Positions 41,270-50,819 of a stretch of DNA of 64,000 nucleotides are shown here, piece by piece. Every line of letters begins with the position of its first letter. Within the stretch, counting starts at the first letter, position 1. Source of the DNA: Lachnospiraceae bacterium. GTDB lineage: Bacteria > Bacillota > Clostridia > Lachnospirales > Lachnospiraceae. The DNA lies in the NCBI GenBank assembly GCA_015057085.1, contig SVFB01000036.1, forward strand, positions 62,001 to 126,000, written 5' to 3'. Below the pieces are notes generated by a model, which had not been told where the DNA came from, searched no databases, and saw only the letters and a list, made by a program, of their open reading frames with translations. The translations under genes and the position numbers were made by a program.

Positions 41270-42064
41270 ATGGTAAGTGTAGAAAAGAGTTATGTAAACA
41301 ACATGTTCTCTGTTGAGGGCAAAGTTGCTTTGGTAACCGGTGCAACAGGGGCACTTGGTTGCGTACTTGCAAAGGCATATGGTTATGCCGGAGCAAAGGT
41401 TTTTATGACCGGACGTAATGATGCAAAATTAAAGGCTCTTGAAGAAGAATTCAAGGCTGAAAATATTGATTGTGCATACTTCGTTGCTGATCCGGCAAAA
41501 GAAGATGACGTAAAGGCTTTAATCAATGCCGTTGTGGAAAAGTATGGCGAGATCAACATTCTTGCAATTGCTCACGGCTACAATAAGCCACAGAATATTT
41601 TAGAGCAGTCTGTTGCTGATTGGCAGTATATTATGGATGCTGATTGCAAGTCTGTATACATTGTCTGCAAATATGTTGCAGAGCAGATGGTAAAGCAGGG
41701 CAAGGGCGGAAAGATGGTAGTTGTTACTTCTCAGCGTTCTAAGAGAGGTATGGCCGGATACACAGGATATTGTACTTCAAAGGGTGGTGCAGATCTTATG
41801 GTATCTTCTATGGCATGCGATCTTACTGCAAAATACGGAATCAATGTAAATTCTATTTGCCCTACCGTATTCCGTTCAGAATTAACAGAGTGGATGTTTG
41901 ATCCGGAATCAGAAGTTTATAAGAACTTCTTAAAGAGAGAGCCGATCGGACGTCTTGGCGAGCCGGATGACTTTGTTGGATTTGCATTATTCCTTTCATC
42001 AGATGCATCTAAGTTCATGACCGGTGGAAACTATGATTGCTCAGGTGGATATTTAACCTGTTAA
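41270..42064 (+). CDS. SDR-family oxidoreductase, candidate phloroglucinol reductase
   Basis: [22 protein letters not shown] catalytic [15 protein letters not shown]. Pathway role inferred from neighbours. Confidence 0.8.
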   Translation: MVSVEKSYVNNMFSVEGKVALVTGATGALGCVLAKAYGYAGAKVFMTGRNDAKLKALEEEFKAENIDCAYFVADPAKEDDVKALINAVVEKYGEINILAIAHGYNKPQNILEQSVADWQYIMDADCKSVYIVCKYVAEQMVKQGKGGKMVVVTSQRSKRGMAGYTGYCTSKGGADLMVSSMACDLTAKYGINVNSICPTVFRSELTEWMFDPESEVYKNFLKREPIGRLGEPDDFVGFALFLSSDASKFMTGGNYDCSGGYLTC

Positions 42065-42106
42065 TGTAATCGGAAGTTTGTTTAACTATCTAGGAGGTAT
42101 TATATA

Positions 42107-43117
42107 ATGGCAAAAGTTGTAATCGATTTATCACATCCATTTAGTGCGGAAATTCCACGTTGGCCTTACTTCGATAAGCCTGAAATCGTTGGAGCACATA
42201 CTATGGCAAAGGGTGGTGTTTTAACACAGAGAATTACCTGTACAATGCATACCGGTACTCACTGTGATGCACCGCGTCATGTTATGGAATATGAGTTTGA
42301 CGGACGTCGCGCTCGTTATACACACGAAATGCCTGCAGATGCTTATGCAGGACAGGCAATCGTTTTCAAGATTGATATCGAGCCATGGGGCTTAATTACA
42401 GATAAGCACCTGGATGCTTGCATGAAGAAGTATGGTTTAAAGGATGGAGATCTTAAGGGTAAAATCCTTTGCTTAAATACAGGAATGCATCGCTTATTCG
42501 ATGATTCAAAGGCTTATTATCACTATGCTGCAGGTACAGGTATTGATGCCGGCAAGTGGTTCGTAAAGCAGGGCGTTAAATGTGTTGCTATGGATGGACA
42601 GGCACTTGATCATCCGCTTCATACTGCAATGGGTAACAACGGTATGACCAGAATGAATCTTCTTGGTGCAACCGGTGCTCCAATCACTGAAGAATACAAG
42701 CAGCTCTTTGGCGAGGAAGCATATGCAGAATTCGATAAATTCGAATATATCAGAATCCATGGTATGGACGCATACGAAGAGAAATTCGGTGAGTTGGAAG
42801 ATCTTGGAATCTGGGGAACATGGGAGCCTTGCCACAAGGAAATGCTCGGACATGGTATCGTAGGTGTAGAAAACCTCGGTGGAGATCTTGATAAGATCAA
42901 AGATGGTAAGTGGTTCGATTTCCATTGCTATCCAATCAGATGGTACATGGGAGACGGTTCTATGGCTCATCCTGTTGCTTATGTCAACGAGGAAGATGTA
43001 GATACAACCGTTCCGGATCGTACTTACAAATATTGCGGAACCGGATATGGTGATCCGGAAGGAAATGGAGATAGCTGCTTAGAATACATGCAGAGACTTT
43101 TCAACCGTAAGAAATAA
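42107..43117 (+). CDS. Cyclase-family (kynurenine-formamidase-like) hydrolase, candidate dihydrophloroglucinol cyclohydrolase
   Basis: HTGTHCDAPRHV metal-binding motif; neighbour context. Confidence 0.8.
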   Translation: MAKVVIDLSHPFSAEIPRWPYFDKPEIVGAHTMAKGGVLTQRITCTMHTGTHCDAPRHVMEYEFDGRRARYTHEMPADAYAGQAIVFKIDIEPWGLITDKHLDACMKKYGLKDGDLKGKILCLNTGMHRLFDDSKAYYHYAAGTGIDAGKWFVKQGVKCVAMDGQALDHPLHTAMGNNGMTRMNLLGATGAPITEEYKQLFGEEAYAEFDKFEYIRIHGMDAYEEKFGELEDLGIWGTWEPCHKEMLGHGIVGVENLGGDLDKIKDGKWFDFHCYPIRWYMGDGSMAHPVAYVNEEDVDTTVPDRTYKYCGTGYGDPEGNGDSCLEYMQRLFNRKK

Positions 43118-43140
43118 TTTGAGTTTTAGCGAAAAGCTCA

Positions 43141-43172
43141 TGCAACTGTCCCTGCTTTAGCGGGACAGTTGC
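43141..43172 (+). other. Intra-operon hairpin
   Basis: GCAACTGTCCC-loop-GGGACAGTTGC between cyclase and BKACE genes; no strong T tract. Confidence 0.6.
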
Positions 43173-43197
43173 TTTGCGCTTTAGGAAAGGATATAAA

Positions 43198-44040
43198 ATG
43201 GCAAAAAAGACGATTATTACAGTGGCTTGTACAGGTGCCTGGCCAAAGAAAGAAAACAATCCAAACGTACCTATGACTCCGGCAGAAATCGCAGAAGATG
43301 TATATGACTGCTGGCAAGCCGGTGCAGCAATTGCACATTTACATATGCGTGACGATGAAGGAAACGGAACCATGTCTGCAGACAAGTTCCGCGAGACCGT
43401 AAACCTTCTTCGTACAAATCATCCTGATTGTGATATTGTATTAAATCTCACAACTTCAGGCGATTTGAATGCAACTGATGAAACTCGTCAGATTCATTTA
43501 AAGGAACTTCGTCCGGAAATGGCATCTTATGATTGCGGTTCCATGAACTGGTTAAATTCCGGATTGTTTATCAATTCTCCAAAATTCCTTGAGGAATTGG
43601 GAAAGAACATGCAGGAATGGGGCGTTAAGCCTGAAATTGAAGCATTTGATCCAGGTATGATTGCGAATGCTGCATACTATTTAAAGAAGGGTGTATTGCA
43701 GGCACCACTTCATTTCCAGTTCTGCATGGGATGTGCAAATGGAATTCCTGGTTCTATGAAGAACTTAATCTTCATGAAAGAGACCATGGAAAGCCTTTGC
43801 CCTGGCTCTACCTGGAGCTGTTTCGGCGTTGGAAAGAGTGCACTTGAGATGACATACGGCGCAATCGCATTGGGCGGACACATTCGTGTCGGAATGGAAG
43901 ACAATGTAATGTATTCAAAGGGTGTTCTTGCAGACAGCAACAGACAATTTGTAGAGCGTGCAGCACGTTTGATTCGTGAATACGGAAACGAAGTTGCAAC
44001 CCCGGATGAAGCACGTGAAATCTTAGGATTGAAGAAGTAA
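43198..44040 (+). CDS. BKACE (beta-keto acid cleavage enzyme, DUF849) family, candidate triacetate acetoacetate-lyase
   Basis: TIITVACTGAWPKKENNPNVPMTPAEIAEDVYDCWQAGAAIAHLHMRDDEG typical of BKACE. Confidence 0.85.
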   Translation: MAKKTIITVACTGAWPKKENNPNVPMTPAEIAEDVYDCWQAGAAIAHLHMRDDEGNGTMSADKFRETVNLLRTNHPDCDIVLNLTTSGDLNATDETRQIHLKELRPEMASYDCGSMNWLNSGLFINSPKFLEELGKNMQEWGVKPEIEAFDPGMIANAAYYLKKGVLQAPLHFQFCMGCANGIPGSMKNLIFMKETMESLCPGSTWSCFGVGKSALEMTYGAIALGGHIRVGMEDNVMYSKGVLADSNRQFVERAARLIREYGNEVATPDEAREILGLKK

Positions 44041-44231
44041 TGACCTGGGGACCGAGCTTCATGTACTACATCTGTCCGAACTGCGGCAAGAAATTTAAGT
44101 ATGCGCTGGATATGATTCCGGAATTTGGTGACGATTACGGAAAATGTCCGCAGTGCCAGACCATGGGCACTTACGAAAAGGACGGAGCACGCACGAAAGA
44201 CGATGCAGACTACGAAGAAGTAGATGAATAA
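44040..44231 (+). CDS. Small zinc-ribbon-like protein
   Basis: CPNCGKKFKYALD...CPQC, acidic tail; overlaps the BKACE stop. Confidence 0.7.
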   Translation: MTWGPSFMYYICPNCGKKFKYALDMIPEFGDDYGKCPQCQTMGTYEKDGARTKDDADYEEVDE

Positions 44232-44248
44232 TTAAAAAAGGGGCAAAT

Positions 44249-45178
44249 ATGTTTAATATCAAAGAGATTTTAATCTGCGGCGGCGGAATGATGGGAAAGA
44301 ACATTGCATTTGTAATGGCTTCTAATCCTGAATACAACGTAACCGTGTACGATTTATATGAAACAGATGTGCCGGGCGGAATTCGCACCAACACAAAACA
44401 GCTTGTGGAAAAAGGTGTTATGACAGATGCCGATATCGACGAACGTTTGAGCAGAATCACCTTTACCACAGATATTGATTCACCTTTGATTGCAAAGGCA
44501 GATCTCGTAATCGAGGCTGTATTTGAGGATATGAAAATCAAGCAGGAGACCTTCGCAAAGCTCGAAGCGCGCTGCCGTGAGAATACCATTTTCTGTACAA
44601 ATTCCTCTGTTATGAGCCCGTCTCAGATTTCAGAGAAATTACAGCATCGCGAGAGATTCGTAGGAACACATTTCTGGAATCCGGGACATTTGATTCCGCT
44701 TGTTGAAGTCATCAAAAGTGATGCTTCTTCAGACGAAGTTGCACAAACAGTTATGGATGTTCTTAGAAAAGCAGGTAAGAAGCCTGTACTTTGCAAGAAA
44801 GATGTTCCGGGATTTATTGCAAACCGTATGCAGCACGCATTATGGCGTGAGGCAATCTATATTGTAGAAAGCGGAATTGCTGATGCTGCAACTGTAGACG
44901 AAGCGGTGAAATATGCATTTGGTCTGCGCCTTCCGCAGCTTGGACCTATGGAAAATGCAGATATGGTCGGAACTGATTTAACTTACAACATTCATGACTA
45001 TATTTTGAAGGATCTGTGCGATTCTCATGAGCCTTCCCCATTGCTGACAAAACTTCGCGATGAGGGCAAAATCGGATTTAAGACCGGCGAAGGATTCCAA
45101 AAGTGGACACCGGAGCAGGTGGCAAAATCCAATGCAGATTTGAACGAATACTTGATTCGTATGCTTTATGGCAAATAA
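44249..45178 (+). CDS. 3-hydroxyacyl-CoA dehydrogenase family protein, candidate 3-hydroxy-5-oxohexanoate dehydrogenase
   Basis: GGGMMGKNIAFVMASNPEYNVTVYDLYE Rossmann motif; THFWNPGHLIPLVEVI; DVPGFIANRMQHALWREA. Confidence 0.85.
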   Translation: MFNIKEILICGGGMMGKNIAFVMASNPEYNVTVYDLYETDVPGGIRTNTKQLVEKGVMTDADIDERLSRITFTTDIDSPLIAKADLVIEAVFEDMKIKQETFAKLEARCRENTIFCTNSSVMSPSQISEKLQHRERFVGTHFWNPGHLIPLVEVIKSDASSDEVAQTVMDVLRKAGKKPVLCKKDVPGFIANRMQHALWREAIYIVESGIADAATVDEAVKYAFGLRLPQLGPMENADMVGTDLTYNIHDYILKDLCDSHEPSPLLTKLRDEGKIGFKTGEGFQKWTPEQVAKSNADLNEYLIRMLYGK

Positions 45179-45263
45179 AAAACAAAGAGGGAGGAGAGAT
45201 TCATTCTCCTCCCGCCACATCACGATAAACTGGGCAAACCTTAGTTGAAACAGAGGAGTATTT

Positions 45264-45719
45264 ATGAGAGACCAGGAAAAGAAAGAGCCTGTCAACCCAT
45301 ATCATTATGCACTTCATTGTATGGGTGGAAAATGGAAGATGACAATTCTTCATGAAATGTATACCTATGGGCAAATTCGATTTAATCAGACACTGAAAGT
45401 ATTGCCGCTTTCGGAAAAGGTTTTAAGCCAACAATTAAAGGAATTGTGTGCCGATGGGCTTGTCGAAAGAATTGTGGACGGAGATGCGCATCCGCCGCTG
45501 ATTCATTATCAGCTGACCAAAGAGGCTGAGGAGTTAATCCCGGCTCTGGATATTCTGTATGTTTGGAGCATCCGCCAGATGAAACAGAAAAATATTCCGA
45601 TTGATACAGATGCATATGTTGTGCATCAATCAGACAAATATATGGATGCATTAAAGGATATCATTGACTCGGAGGAGATGAAGAATATTTCTCGCAGAAG
45701 AGTCCATGGTGACCTTTAA
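45264..45719 (+). CDS. HxlR family transcriptional regulator
   Basis: GGKWKMTILHEMYTYGQIRFNQTLKVLPLSEKVLSQQLKEL. Confidence 0.9.
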   Translation: MRDQEKKEPVNPYHYALHCMGGKWKMTILHEMYTYGQIRFNQTLKVLPLSEKVLSQQLKELCADGLVERIVDGDAHPPLIHYQLTKEAEELIPALDILYVWSIRQMKQKNIPIDTDAYVVHQSDKYMDALKDIIDSEEMKNISRRRVHGDL

Positions 45720-45790
45720 TTAGTAAATTTGAATATGTTCCTTCCAACGGGAGGCATAGATATAAATCACAAATTGTATATGGAGGTAAT

Positions 45791-47239
45791 GTGATGAAAA
45801 AATTAGAGACAGATGTTGTAATTGTAGGTGCCGGACCTTCCGGACTTGCTGCATCCGTTCAAGCAGCTGACGATGGAGCCAGTGTAATTGTTTTAAATAA
45901 GGCAGATGTTGTCGGTGGTGCCGCAAACATGGGTATGGGACCACTTGGTATTGGAACCAGACAGCAGCAGGCACAGATGGTCGACATTGATGTAGAAAGA
46001 GCATTCAAAATGTTCATGGACTACACACATTGGAGAGTCGATGCAAATCTTGTAAAGAAGTATTTCGAAAACTCTAAGGAGACAATCGAATGGCTTGAGG
46101 ATATGGGCGTAGAGTTTGCAGGAGCATATCCATACTTCCCTAAGTCAGAAGCAACCTGGCATATTGTAGCCGTAAACGGTGGTATTGGCCGAAACGGTGG
46201 CGCAATTATGAACAAGGCAATGATGGATAAAGGTACTGAACTTGGAGTTGAATATATGAACTCAGTAGAGGTTCAGGAAATCGTAATCGAAGATGGAAAG
46301 GTTGCCGGTGTTAAGGCAAAGGCTGCAGACGGCGAAGAAATCGAAGTATCTGCTAAGGCTGTAATTATTGCAACCGGTGGTGCCGGAGATTCACCGGAAT
46401 ATTTAAAGGAGCGCATGGGTTATACATGGGGCGAGGATATGTTTAACTTCCGAATCCCGGGAAATGTTGGTGACGGAATTAAGATGGCAATTGCTGCCGG
46501 AGCTGCCACCACAGAGATGAATATGGAAATGATCTATGTTCTTCCAAATACCGATATGATTGAGCCATTGCCTGCAGTATTTATGCAGCCAAACTTAATG
46601 GTAAACCAGTTCGGTCGTCGTTTCATTAACGAAGAGCAGATGCAGAATACTACATTCACCGGAAATGCAATTAATATTCAGAAGGGTTCTGTTGGTTATT
46701 CAATCTTTGATTCTTCTATCCTTAAGGGATATAAGAAGAGAGGACTTGATGTAGTAAACTTCGTACATCATCCGGAAAACTTAGATGAGTTTGATGAAGT
46801 ATTGGATGCACAGATTGCCGGCGGAAATAAGGATGTCTACATGGCAGACACCATCGAGGAATTGGCTGAGAAGCTTGGAATCGATCCGGAAGCTTTATCA
46901 GATACCATCGATGAATATAATGATATGTGTGATTCCGCAGATACTCAGTTCTACAAGCCACGCAAGTTTATGAAACCGATTCGTAAGGCTCCATTCTATG
47001 CCGGTGCATTCCGTCCTTCAGGATATGGTACACTTGGTGGAATTAAAGTCAATGACGATATGGAAGTATTAAAGGATAACTGGGAAAAGATTCCTGGATT
47101 ATATGCTTGCGGTACTGATACATGTACCATTTACGGCGACAGCTACATGTTCTTATTACCTGGAAATACAATGGGATATTGCTTAAATTCCGGACGTTTT
47201 GCAGGTGAAGGCGCTGCAGCATACGCTGACGAAAACTAA
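45791..47239 (+). CDS. FAD-dependent oxidoreductase of fumarate reductase/KstD flavoprotein family
   Basis: VVIVGAGPSGLAASVQAADDGASVIVLNK; IIATGGAG; GTLGGIKVNDDMEVL. Confidence 0.88.
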   Translation: MMKKLETDVVIVGAGPSGLAASVQAADDGASVIVLNKADVVGGAANMGMGPLGIGTRQQQAQMVDIDVERAFKMFMDYTHWRVDANLVKKYFENSKETIEWLEDMGVEFAGAYPYFPKSEATWHIVAVNGGIGRNGGAIMNKAMMDKGTELGVEYMNSVEVQEIVIEDGKVAGVKAKAADGEEIEVSAKAVIIATGGAGDSPEYLKERMGYTWGEDMFNFRIPGNVGDGIKMAIAAGAATTEMNMEMIYVLPNTDMIEPLPAVFMQPNLMVNQFGRRFINEEQMQNTTFTGNAINIQKGSVGYSIFDSSILKGYKKRGLDVVNFVHHPENLDEFDEVLDAQIAGGNKDVYMADTIEELAEKLGIDPEALSDTIDEYNDMCDSADTQFYKPRKFMKPIRKAPFYAGAFRPSGYGTLGGIKVNDDMEVLKDNWEKIPGLYACGTDTCTIYGDSYMFLLPGNTMGYCLNSGRFAGEGAAAYADEN

Positions 47240-47280
47240 TTTTGAGTTTGCAAAAATAGTGTACAGAATAAAATACAATT

Positions 47281-47317
47281 GACCGGCACCACAACAGGTG
47301 CCGGTCTGTTGTGTTTT
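47281..47317 (+). terminator. Rho-independent terminator-like hairpin
   Basis: GACCGGCACC-ACAACA-GGTGCCGGTC with downstream TTTTT. Confidence 0.7.
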
Positions 47318-47463
47318 TGGTGAAAAGATTAGTGACGACTAACACCTCCAAAGGTTGCACTTCTTCTTTTTACAAGTTAAAATAAGAATAGATTTAGATT
47401 GAGATTCTTACCCGTAATGGGTCAATATATAAGAATTTAGATTAAGATTAAGAGAGGGATCAA

Positions 47464-49581
47464 ATGGGAACAGTTCAATTAACCATTGATGGTTATAAGA
47501 TTGTTGCGGATGAGTCAAAGACTGTCCTTGAGGCAGCGCTTGACAATGGTATTTACATTCCGCACTTATGCCATCACGAAAATCTTCATCCAAATGGCGG
47601 GTGTCGCCTTTGTGTAGTAAAACAGGACGGTGTCGATGGCGTGATTACATCATGCTCGACTAAGGTTCGGGAAGGAATGGTCATTCATACAAAGGATGAG
47701 CAGGCCGAAGCAATCAGAAAGCTTTCCTGTGACTTTATGTTTAAGACTCACCCAACAGAATGTACAGGATGTCCTAAGTATGGCAAGTGTCAGCTTGCTT
47801 CTATTTCACAGTATGTAGGAGATACAGGACGCGATTTGCGTTATACACAGATTCGTGTAACTGCAGATGAATCCAATCCACTGATGCTTCATGAGATGCA
47901 TCGTTGTATTCTTTGTGGCCGTTGTGTACGTGCCTGCGAGGAAATGCGTGGTGTTGGCGCTTTGAAATTCGAAAAGGTAGATGGCAGAATGCGCGTTGTT
48001 ATCAATGGTGCAAGCTTAGAAGAAGCCGGATGCCGTTTCTGTGGTGCCTGTGTCGAAGTATGTCCTACCGGTTCCATTCGCGATAAGGTTGGCGTATTTG
48101 ATGAGAACCTTCCAAGAGAGCGTGCTCTTGTACCATGTCGCGAGGCTTGCCCTGCACATGTGGATGTACCAAAATATATCAGATTTATCAATGAAGGCAA
48201 TTATGCAGCAGCTGCTGCAACCGTTCGTGAGAAGGTTCCGCTTCCTGAGGTACTTGGATATGTATGTGTACATAATTGCGAGACCAATTGTAAGAGAAAC
48301 TACTTAAACGGACCTGTATCAATCCGTAACTTAAAGAGATATGCTGCTCAGCAGGATGATGGTGCATGGAAAGAAAAAGCATTCCAGAAGCCTGATACAG
48401 GAAAGAAAGTTGCTGTAATCGGATCTGGCCCTGCAGGTTTGACCGTTGCTTATTATATGAGAAAGCTCGGCCATGATGTGACTGTATTCGAAAAGTTGCC
48501 ACAGGCCGGAGGACAGATGCGTTACGGAATTCCTTCATACAGACTTCCAAGAGAAGTATTGGATAAGGAAATCGAAGAAATCAAGGCAATTGGTGTTAAG
48601 ATTGAATGCAACAGCGAAGTTCAAAGTGCTGTTGATTTGAAGAAAGATTATGATGTGGTTTATGCTGCAATCGGAACACATGCAGGAAATAAGCTTCCAC
48701 TTGAAAACAATGATTTGCCGGATGTTTATTTGAATGCAGATTTCTTACGTGCAGAGAACCTTGGAAATCCACTTCCGGTTGGAGAAAATGTTGTCGTATT
48801 AGGTGGTGGAAATGTTGCAATCGACTGTGCGGAGACCGCAGTTCGTCTTGGTGCAAAGCATGTTGTAATGACCTGTCTGGAAGCTGCTGATAAGATGACC
48901 GCCTCTGACGAAGAAGTTACCTGGGCAAAGGAGGATGGAATTATTGTAGAAAATTCCAGAACCTTCGATGCAATTGTAGCTGAAAACGGAAAGGTAACAG
49001 GCTTAACTGTAACAGGAATCGAAGGATTGAAGTTTGGTCCTAAGGGCCCTGAATTCACCAGAATTCCTGATTCTACCGTGACCTTCCCGGCAGATACCGT
49101 AATCTTTGCGGTTGGACAGCATCCGGATGTGACAGAAGCATTTGGTTTGGAATTAAACCGCGGACGTATTGTAGCAAATCCGGAAACCTTCGAAACCAAT
49201 ATAGAAGGCATTTATGCATCAGGTGACTGTGTGACAGGTACACGTTCCGTAATCCAGGCCATTGGAGAGGCAAGAATTGCTGTATCCGCAATGGATCGCT
49301 ATTTAGGCGGAGATGGAAATATCGAAGAGAATCTTGCACCTGAGCAGGATGCAAATCCATGTATCGGAAAGGCTACCGATGCTGAAAAGGCTGGCAGACA
49401 TGAGCCAAAGACCACTGAGCCATGTGAGCGCGTTAAGAACTTTGATCCTATGGATTTAGGATTTGATTGCAGCGCTGCAGGATGCGAATCTGACAGATGT
49501 CTCCAGTGTGATTTAAGACTTCAGATTGCACCTCAGAAATTCTGGAGCGATTATGTTCCTGAGGAAGGAGGCGCACAGTAA
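47464..49581 (+). CDS. NuoG-like ferredoxin module fused to GltD-like NAD(P)H oxidoreductase
   Basis: 2Fe-2S C-x(10)-CRLC region, 4Fe-4S CILCGRCVRACE and CRFCGACVEVCPTGSI, FAD GSGPAGLTVAYYM, NAD GGGNVAIDCAETA. Confidence 0.88.
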   Translation: MGTVQLTIDGYKIVADESKTVLEAALDNGIYIPHLCHHENLHPNGGCRLCVVKQDGVDGVITSCSTKVREGMVIHTKDEQAEAIRKLSCDFMFKTHPTECTGCPKYGKCQLASISQYVGDTGRDLRYTQIRVTADESNPLMLHEMHRCILCGRCVRACEEMRGVGALKFEKVDGRMRVVINGASLEEAGCRFCGACVEVCPTGSIRDKVGVFDENLPRERALVPCREACPAHVDVPKYIRFINEGNYAAAAATVREKVPLPEVLGYVCVHNCETNCKRNYLNGPVSIRNLKRYAAQQDDGAWKEKAFQKPDTGKKVAVIGSGPAGLTVAYYMRKLGHDVTVFEKLPQAGGQMRYGIPSYRLPREVLDKEIEEIKAIGVKIECNSEVQSAVDLKKDYDVVYAAIGTHAGNKLPLENNDLPDVYLNADFLRAENLGNPLPVGENVVVLGGGNVAIDCAETAVRLGAKHVVMTCLEAADKMTASDEEVTWAKEDGIIVENSRTFDAIVAENGKVTGLTVTGIEGLKFGPKGPEFTRIPDSTVTFPADTVIFAVGQHPDVTEAFGLELNRGRIVANPETFETNIEGIYASGDCVTGTRSVIQAIGEARIAVSAMDRYLGGDGNIEENLAPEQDANPCIGKATDAEKAGRHEPKTTEPCERVKNFDPMDLGFDCSAAGCESDRCLQCDLRLQIAPQKFWSDYVPEEGGAQ

Positions 49582-50690
49582 TGAAAAATTTATTAGTATT
49601 AAGCTGTTTAAAAGATGATAATTTTGCTCACATCTCCATGCATATCATGAAAGAGCGTTTGGATGATGTAAAAGCAGGCGTAGAGAAAAAGGCATCAGAA
49701 TTGGATGCAGATGTGATTTATCTTCTTCCGGAAGGAGAGAAGGTAGAGGGACTTGAGGGCGATATTCGATTTGGTGAATACAGTCCTACTCTTGGAAATC
49801 CGAATGCAGTTGCAAAAGTGCTGCAGGGACAGCTTCCACGTCCGATGATTCAGGACGATTTTGTGGCAGTTTATGACGAGAAGGCCGTAAATGTAATCCT
49901 ACCGGAGGAAGCATATCTTTTGGCAACCGGCAAGAATGTTCGTTTTGTGGCTGTGACAAAGGATGATAAGACCGAAATTAAGGAAGTGGAAATCGGTACA
50001 AAGGCTTCCGAAATCTGCGATGCAACAGGTGCAAAGGCTGTCTTAATCGGTGGCCAGAAAGGCACATTTGTAAAGCCGGAATCCCTTGCAAATTATGAGA
50101 TTTCAGCAGATGGTCCGGACTATGCAATTACTGTATACGGACAGGATACCTGTATGGTAGACCTTTGCGTACAGTTGATGACTCAGGCATGGCAATCTTC
50201 CTGCGGAAAGTGTGTGCTTTGCCGCGAGGGTACTTTACAGTTTAAGACCATTGCAACAGAAATGACCACAGGAAAAGCAAAGGCAACTGATACTGATCTG
50301 ATTAAAGAAGTTGGACAGTTGATTGAGCTTGGAGCTTATTGTCCATTTGGTCGTTCTATGGCAAAACCGTTTATCTCAGCAATTGAACTCTTCCCGGATG
50401 AGTTTGATGATCATATCAAGAGAAAGACTTGTAAGTGTGGCAAGTGCTACAAGGCTGCAGCTGTTTACTTAATCCTTCCGGATAAATGTATTGGTTGCGG
50501 AGATTGTGTCGATGAATGTGATGAGGATGCAATCGAAGGAAAGCCGAAGTTTATCCATATGATTGATCAGGATATGTGTGAACAATGCGGCAAGTGTGTA
50601 GATGCTTGTGACGAAGGCGCAATTGTAAAATGGGAAGATGGAAAGCTTCCGAAGCTTCCAAAGAAGCTTACCAAGGTTGGCAAGTTTTAA
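49581..50690 (+). CDS. NuoF-like NADH-binding subunit C-terminal domain with 2[4Fe-4S] ferredoxin
   Basis: SSCGKCVLCREGTLQ, CIGCGDCVDECDEDAI, CEQCGKCVDACDEGAI. Confidence 0.85.
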   Translation: MKNLLVLSCLKDDNFAHISMHIMKERLDDVKAGVEKKASELDADVIYLLPEGEKVEGLEGDIRFGEYSPTLGNPNAVAKVLQGQLPRPMIQDDFVAVYDEKAVNVILPEEAYLLATGKNVRFVAVTKDDKTEIKEVEIGTKASEICDATGAKAVLIGGQKGTFVKPESLANYEISADGPDYAITVYGQDTCMVDLCVQLMTQAWQSSCGKCVLCREGTLQFKTIATEMTTGKAKATDTDLIKEVGQLIELGAYCPFGRSMAKPFISAIELFPDEFDDHIKRKTCKCGKCYKAAAVYLILPDKCIGCGDCVDECDEDAIEGKPKFIHMIDQDMCEQCGKCVDACDEGAIVKWEDGKLPKLPKKLTKVGKF

Positions 50691-50694
50691 GACT

Positions 50695-50734
50695 GCAGTG
50701 CATGATGAAGATTCATCATGCGCTGCTTTTTTTT
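50695..50734 (+). terminator. Strong rho-independent terminator
   Basis: GCAGTGCATGATGAA-ga-TTCATCATGCGCTGC TTTTTTTT. Confidence 0.92.
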
Positions 50735-50819
50735 GGCTGAATAGGTTGGAATTCAAGATGAAGTGGTATAAAATACTAGATAGGTATGTCTAAATATTTG
50801 ACATACCAAGAGGAAGCCT

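Noticed and set aside
44095-44589. Minus-strand 164-aa ORF
   Set aside because: Antisense to the Zn-ribbon and dehydrogenase genes; codon-bias shadow without recognisable domains. The same applies to 48726-49211, 42506-42970, 22464-22952 and 35652-36068.
45189-45213. Hairpin GGGAGGAGA-GATTCAT-TCTCCTCCC as a terminator
   Set aside because: No downstream T tract; could be an attenuator or processing site but I cannot support a terminator call.
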